Origin: Chara braunii
Lineage: Eukaryota; Streptophyta; Charophyceae; Charales; Characeae
Direction: 5' to 3'
Length of the DNA: 20,478 nucleotides
Assembly: GCA_003427395.1 (NCBI GenBank)
Contig: BFEA01000276.1
Coordinates: forward strand, 603,272-623,749
The notes under the pieces were generated by a model. It did no database searches. It saw only the letters and a program-made list of their open reading frames with translations, and was not told where the DNA came from. How positions within the stretch are numbered: the stretch's first letter is position 1; the number at the start of each line of letters is the position of its first letter. Position numbers and translations under genes: made by a program. Shown one piece after another: positions 17,674 to 20,478 of the stretch.

Positions 17674-18077
17674 CTCCCGCAGTTAGGCACGTCCAGGCAG
17701 CCTCCCCAGTCTCCAAGTGTTCTCCGCTATCTCACTGGCCCACGGTAGACATGTGACGACAACGCTGCATTCTCATTGGTCCGCGGCCTTTCCATGATGT
17801 GTCGACCTCTGAATGCGTGTGCCCAGGGCGCAACCGCCCGAGCCCTGTGCTCAACGGTTGGACGCAGCTACAGGTTCTGGAAGGAGCCACAGAAGGCTCA
17901 CGTTGCTTTGTAACCAACCGGCGTGATGCAACTGTCTGATACCCAGCATACAAAAAATGTCCGAAATTGGCCTCACGTGGATATTCAGGCCCCCCTTCAC
18001 TTAGGGCAGGCACGAGGCTTGCTGGGGGGCGCAGCCCAGAACACTTGCATGTCTGATAAGGGGCCCGTGAGGGCTCA

Positions 18078-18100
18078 ATCCTCGCATTCCACCCCCCTTA
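18078..18100 (-). promoter_or_regulatory. Polypurine tract of the - strand element
   Basis: On the - strand this reads TAAGGGGGGTGGAATGCGAG then GAT, directly before the LTR start. It matches the tract at 9175-9197. Confidence 0.85.
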
Positions 18101-18221
18101 GCTTCAAAAGTCCGCTAAGATGCTTCTACGCAGGTGCTTTCCCCTTAAACTTTCTTTCATACTCCTTTGGATTGTCAAGCATACTAGGCTACCAGAAATG
18201 CTGCACTGGGTTAGCACTAGT
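18101..18221 (-). pseudogene. pol: End of pol joined to the integrase zinc finger by deletion
   Basis: On the - strand, EYERKFKGKAPA and a TAG precede the polypurine tract, matching the last codons of the + strand element (before 9146). Upstream the sequence passes within about 50 bases into the zinc-finger region. Roughly a kilobase that encodes the integrase core and chromodomain in the other copy is therefore missing here. The junction lies around 18190-18220. No long repeat is visible at the breakpoint. Confidence 0.75.
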
Positions 18222-18443
18222 CTACTTGTAACAGAAGTGACCTGTCGGGTCGTGACACTCGCCTAAAAATAAACTACGCAAAATTTTGCTAGACGGCACA
18301 CACAATCTTTTAAACCCTGCCTTTTCAAGAAAGCGTAACCCATCCACCATCACAAACTCGTCAGATGCGGCCTTGTCTTGGGCCTCTAGTTTGTGCATGA
18401 TGTCCATCATGACGGGATCTTCCTTGCAGGCATCCACCATCAA
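18222..18443 (-). pseudogene. pol: Integrase zinc-finger domain, first half only
   Basis: The 73-codon frame begins MMVDACKEDPVMMDIMHKLE and ends GECHDPTGHFCYK. The two zinc-binding His residues are present, but the downstream CxxC pair has been removed by the deletion. It aligns well with the + strand copy at 7684-7890. The frame stops at 18222-18224, just at the deletion. On its own it has no function. Confidence 0.87.
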
Positions 18444-18686
18444 TCAAGTTACTTTGTTACATAGGCCAAACTCAGTAATTAACGCACCTAGGTAGTCTGC
18501 CCTACGTGACAGCGCATCAGCAACTTTGTTGTACACTCCCTTCACGTAATCTAGACTGAAGTCATATTGATCTATAACTTCAATCCAGCGTTTGAGTGCG
18601 TCGGAGAGAACGGCCACCGTACTATAGTTCCTTACGAAATTACGATAGTAGACGATCATTCTGAGGAATAATATGACCTCTATCAC
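18444..18686 (-). pseudogene. pol: RNase H remnant with large internal deletion
   Basis: The frame reads VYYRNFVRNYSTVAVLSDAL and goes directly to KRWIEVIDQYDFSLDYVKG, then VYNKVADALSRRADYLGALI. In intact family members the RNase H catalytic region lies between the first and second pieces, so most of the domain is gone without loss of frame. The end matches the + strand element at 7540-7650. The stop at 18444-18446 separates it from the integrase frame. Confidence 0.85.
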
Positions 18687-18699
18687 AGGCTGATATCAT

Positions 18700-19545
18700 G
18701 GCCAATCACGAATGCTTTGGCCACCTTCGCATCTTCACTCCATCCGCGGATACTTGATGACCCAAGTATAAGATCTTTGTGCATCCAAACTCGCATTTCT
18801 CCTGATTGATCTTAAACCTGTGTTGTCTAAGGAGACCTAGCACAAGATCTAAATGCTACACATGCTCCTCGACAGACTTACTAAAGATGAGGATATCGTT
18901 GAGGTACACAACGATAAACTTATCTAAGTAGTCATAGAAGACCCTATTCATGGCGTGCTGGAATGTACCCAGCGCATTGCAAAGGCCAAAAGGCATCACC
19001 ACAAACTTGTACAGGCCGTACCTGGTCTAAAATGCAGTTTTGTGTTGATCCTCCGGTCTTATGGCAATTTGATGGTAGTCGGACTCAAAACCTATCTTTG
19101 TGAAGTACTTACATCCTTGCACCCTATCCAAAAGGTCGTCGATGCGGGGTAAAGGCTCTGCATTCTTAACAGTGATGGCATTGAGGCCTCTATAATCAAT
19201 GCATATCCTTAATGAACCCCCTTCTTTGGAACAAATAAGACTGGTGAGCCGAAGGCGGAAGTACTAGGCCGAATCCAACCCTTCTCGATGAGTTGTTTTA
19301 GTTGTCGACGAAGTTCGTCCAACTCGGTCGGAGCCATCTTATAGATTCTCCCCTTTGGTGTCTTGCTACCTAGGATGATGTCTATGGCATGGATAATCTC
19401 CACGTCTACGACTCTTGAAGGCTCCTAAAACAGATCAGGGTACTTAGCAACGATTGATTCTATCTCTGGGGTGATTTAACGGCCTCCCCTTTCCCAGAGA
19501 CGAAAACTAAGTACATACCCTCCTTTGGTTCTGTTTATAATCTCA
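18700..19545 (-). pseudogene. pol: Reverse transcriptase pseudogene, - strand copy
   Basis: The first frame (19403-19209) reads EIIHAIDIILGSKTPKGRIY, then KMAPTELDELRRQLKQLIEK, GWIRPSTSAFG and PVLFVPKKG. A one-base loss near 19215 changes frame to GSLRICIDYRGLNAITVKNA, LPRIDDLLDRVQG, VVMPFGLCNALGTFQHAMN and QHRFKINQEKCEFG, with internal stops. Motif A reads KIGFESDYHQI, so the catalytic Asp is Gly. Motif C reads VYLNDILIFSK, so the first Asp of YLDD is Asn. The segment KGRIY to ELRRQ, deleted in the + strand element, is kept here. Upstream, the linker words EGMYLVFVSGKGEAV mark the last recognisable element sequence near 19545. Confidence 0.9.
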
Positions 19546-19559
19546 TGTCAATACTATTA

Positions 19560-19873
19560 AAAGTTGCAAAGGGCCCGACGTGACGCTTCCAGCCGGGCCC
19601 AGCGAAAATAGATGGCCCACGGCGCAGCAGCAGATGCGCGGCGCGCCAGCTGGACGTGGGCAGTGAAGAGGGTTGTTGCGACGAGGCCGGGATGCGTGTC
19701 AGGGGGTCGACAAAGAGAGAGAGAGACGAAGCGACAATGGAGGAGGAGAAGTGGGAGGAGCGGGAGGAGGAACGGGGGGAAGTGCAGGAGAAGCTGCGGG
19801 AGGAGGAGGAAGAGCAGGAGGAGCAGGACGATCCATCATCTGTTGTTGTTAAGTTGTGTGAAAGGTAGGACGA
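19560..19873. other. GC- and purine-rich DNA beyond the - strand element
   Basis: Similarity to the retrotransposon ends near 19545. From about 19700 the + strand is rich in GAG and GGA triplets, and a frame at 19656-19868 translates to a Glu-rich low-complexity chain. I do not call it a gene: its composition follows from the purine bias, and its end lies in a repeated block. Confidence 0.5.
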
Positions 19874-19878
19874 GCGCG

Positions 19879-19947
<69 letters not shown>
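19874..19947. repeat. (GC)n then (GA)n microsatellite
   Basis: About ten GC units at 19874-19894 pass directly into 27 GA units at 19894-19947. Alternating CG of this length can adopt Z-DNA. A similar (CG)n(GA)n junction restarts at 20460 and runs off the window. Confidence 0.95.
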
Positions 19948-19950
<3 letters not shown>

Positions 19951-20015
19951 CCATCGATAGGATGAGCAACGCACCGACCAACAGGTAAGTCACCAACCCC
20001 ACGACTGGCCTCACG

Positions 20016-20150
20016 GTACTTCCATTGATAGGATGACCAAAATCCAATGAATCTTCTGATAGAACATCCAAATATAGACTACTACTGGCAGTGTATATTT
20101 CCATGTTCTAACGGTAGATTCGTTCGATTTTACTCATCCTATCGATGGAA

Positions 20151-20154
<4 letters not shown>
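20016..20154. repeat. 139-bp foldback with 61-bp stem
   Basis: The arms 20016-20076 and 20094-20154 are reverse complements in perfect register: 51 of 61 positions pair, three more would be G-U in one RNA strand, and seven are mismatches. The loop is 20077-20093. The ends are GTACTTCCAT and ATGGAAGTAC. An additional copy of the end motif, TTCCATCGATAGGATGAG, stands at 19949-19966. No clear target duplication flanks it. Candidates are a small foldback transposon (MITE-like) or a hairpin-RNA precursor; no protein is encoded. Confidence 0.9.

Positions 20155-20233
<79 letters not shown>
20155..20233. repeat. (CT)n then (CA)n microsatellite
   Basis: About 22 CT units (20156-20200) are followed by about 16 CA units (20201-20233). 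It begins exactly at the right end of the foldback. With the GA tract at 19894-19947 it forms a further long inverted pair. Confidence 0.95.
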
Positions 20234-20234
<1 letters not shown>

Positions 20235-20289
20235 GATGCAGCGGGAGGGGGCACAGGAGAAGGACGATCCATCATCTGTTGTTGTTAAG

Positions 20290-20478
20290 CAGTGTGTAAA
20301 CTTGCCCAACTAACCGAGATACCATCTAACAATACTGATGCATTATAAATCTCTAAAATAATCACCAAAAATACTATAAAAAGAGCCATAAAAATCCCCA
20401 TTAAAACAGTAGTCTCCCAACCAGAAGCAAGTTTGCCATATTCGGAATTTAAAGGAGCACGCGCGCGCGAGAGAGAGA
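20290..20478. other. AT-rich tail with a microsatellite at the window edge
   Basis: Short AT-rich sequence with no gene. From 20460 a (CG)n(GA)n repeat begins and is cut by the end of the window. Confidence 0.7.

Larger units (their letters stand above)
16979..18077 (-). repeat. 3' LTR of the - strand element, 1099 bp
   Basis: On the - strand it begins TGAGCCCTCACGGGCC after the polypurine tract and ends CATATTCATTGCA. It aligns with the + strand LTR in many blocks, among them GAGGCCAATTT, CCAATGAGAATGCA, GAAGCTACTGGG, ACTTTCC...GGAAAGT, TCACGTAC, GACATTGGATA and GAGTTCATTG. It is about 155 bp longer than the 944-bp copy. The region 17316-17756 has open frames on both strands, which are GC-rich shadows of the LTR and not genes. 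Confidence 0.9.
16979..19545 (-). mobile_element. Second, heavily deleted Ty3/gypsy element of the same family
   Basis: Read on the - strand, this element starts inside the linker before RT (about 19545) and continues through RT, an RNase H remnant and the integrase zinc finger. It then jumps directly to the last codons of pol, the polypurine tract and a complete 3' LTR. Gag, protease, the 5' LTR, the integrase core and the chromodomain are absent. Protein words and the LTR match the + strand element at 2291-10141 but are well diverged, so these are separate insertions or subfamilies rather than a recent copy pair. The two elements face each other with their 3' LTRs inward. Confidence 0.92.
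19826..20289. repeat. 28-bp direct repeat pair flanking the microsatellite cluster
   Basis: An identical 28-bp block starting GGACGATCCATCATC lies at 19826-19853 and 20262-20289, 436 bp apart. The sequence just before each copy is also similar (CAGGAG words). The pair encloses the microsatellites and the foldback. Confidence 0.9.

Noticed and set aside
17158-17756. Several frames of 70-150 codons on both strands
   Set aside because: They lie wholly within the GC-rich LTR of the - strand element.
19656-19868. Glu-rich open reading frame
   Set aside because: The composition follows from the GAG/GGA bias of the DNA, another frame is open over the same stretch, and the end lies in a repeated block.
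19535-20104. 189-codon frame on the - strand
   Set aside because: It owes its length to the GA/CG microsatellites (Leu-Ser and Arg-Ala runs) and crosses the foldback.

Overview
The window looks like nuclear DNA of a plant-lineage eukaryote and contains no intact host gene that I can support. Three things point that way: Ty3/gypsy chromovirus proteins, a primer-binding site matching plant initiator tRNA-Met, and a U6 snRNA-like core. From memory, the gag, integrase and chromodomain wording resembles elements of the charophyte alga Chara, but I could not run a search and this is only a suggestion. Long homopolymers, GA/CT/CA/CG microsatellites, short tandem duplications and one unresolved base (N at 1276) fit a repeat-rich genome.

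Layout. 1-2290: no recognisable gene, minor repeats only. 2291-10141: a decayed LTR retrotransposon on the + strand. It has a 5'-truncated 5' LTR (2291-2891), a tRNA-Met PBS (2895-2906), a long leader holding a 47-bp foldback (4030-4144), a 323-bp tandem duplication before gag, then gag, protease, reverse transcriptase, RNase H, integrase and a chromodomain-like tail, a polypurine tract, and a complete 944-bp 3' LTR (9198-10141). Every domain carries stops, frameshifts or catalytic substitutions.

10142-12425: AT-rich DNA with a 281-bp tandem duplication (10604-11165) and one short coding-like stretch near 11436-11570. 12426-12535: a U6-like small-RNA sequence with a 9-bp 5' hairpin. 12540-16970: low-information DNA with tandem duplications of 59, about 50 and 257 bp, a 150-bp pyrimidine tract, and a poly(A) run flanked by 10-bp direct repeats.

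16979-19545: a second, related element on the - strand. Its 3' LTR is complete (16979-18077, 1099 bp), but the body is heavily deleted: RT, an RNase H remnant and the integrase zinc finger remain, while the integrase core, chromodomain, gag and 5' LTR are absent. 19565-20478: a microsatellite cluster, (CG)n(GA)n to (CT)n(CA)n, around a 139-bp foldback (20016-20154) with a 61-bp stem in perfect register.

The element proteins would have worked together as a copy-and-paste retrotransposon: Gag packages the RNA, protease cuts the polyprotein, RT/RNase H copies from the tRNA primer and polypurine tract, and integrase with its chromodomain inserts the DNA into chromatin. Neither copy can do this now. 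The items most worth following up are the two foldbacks, the U6-like locus and the LTR hairpins conserved between diverged copies.
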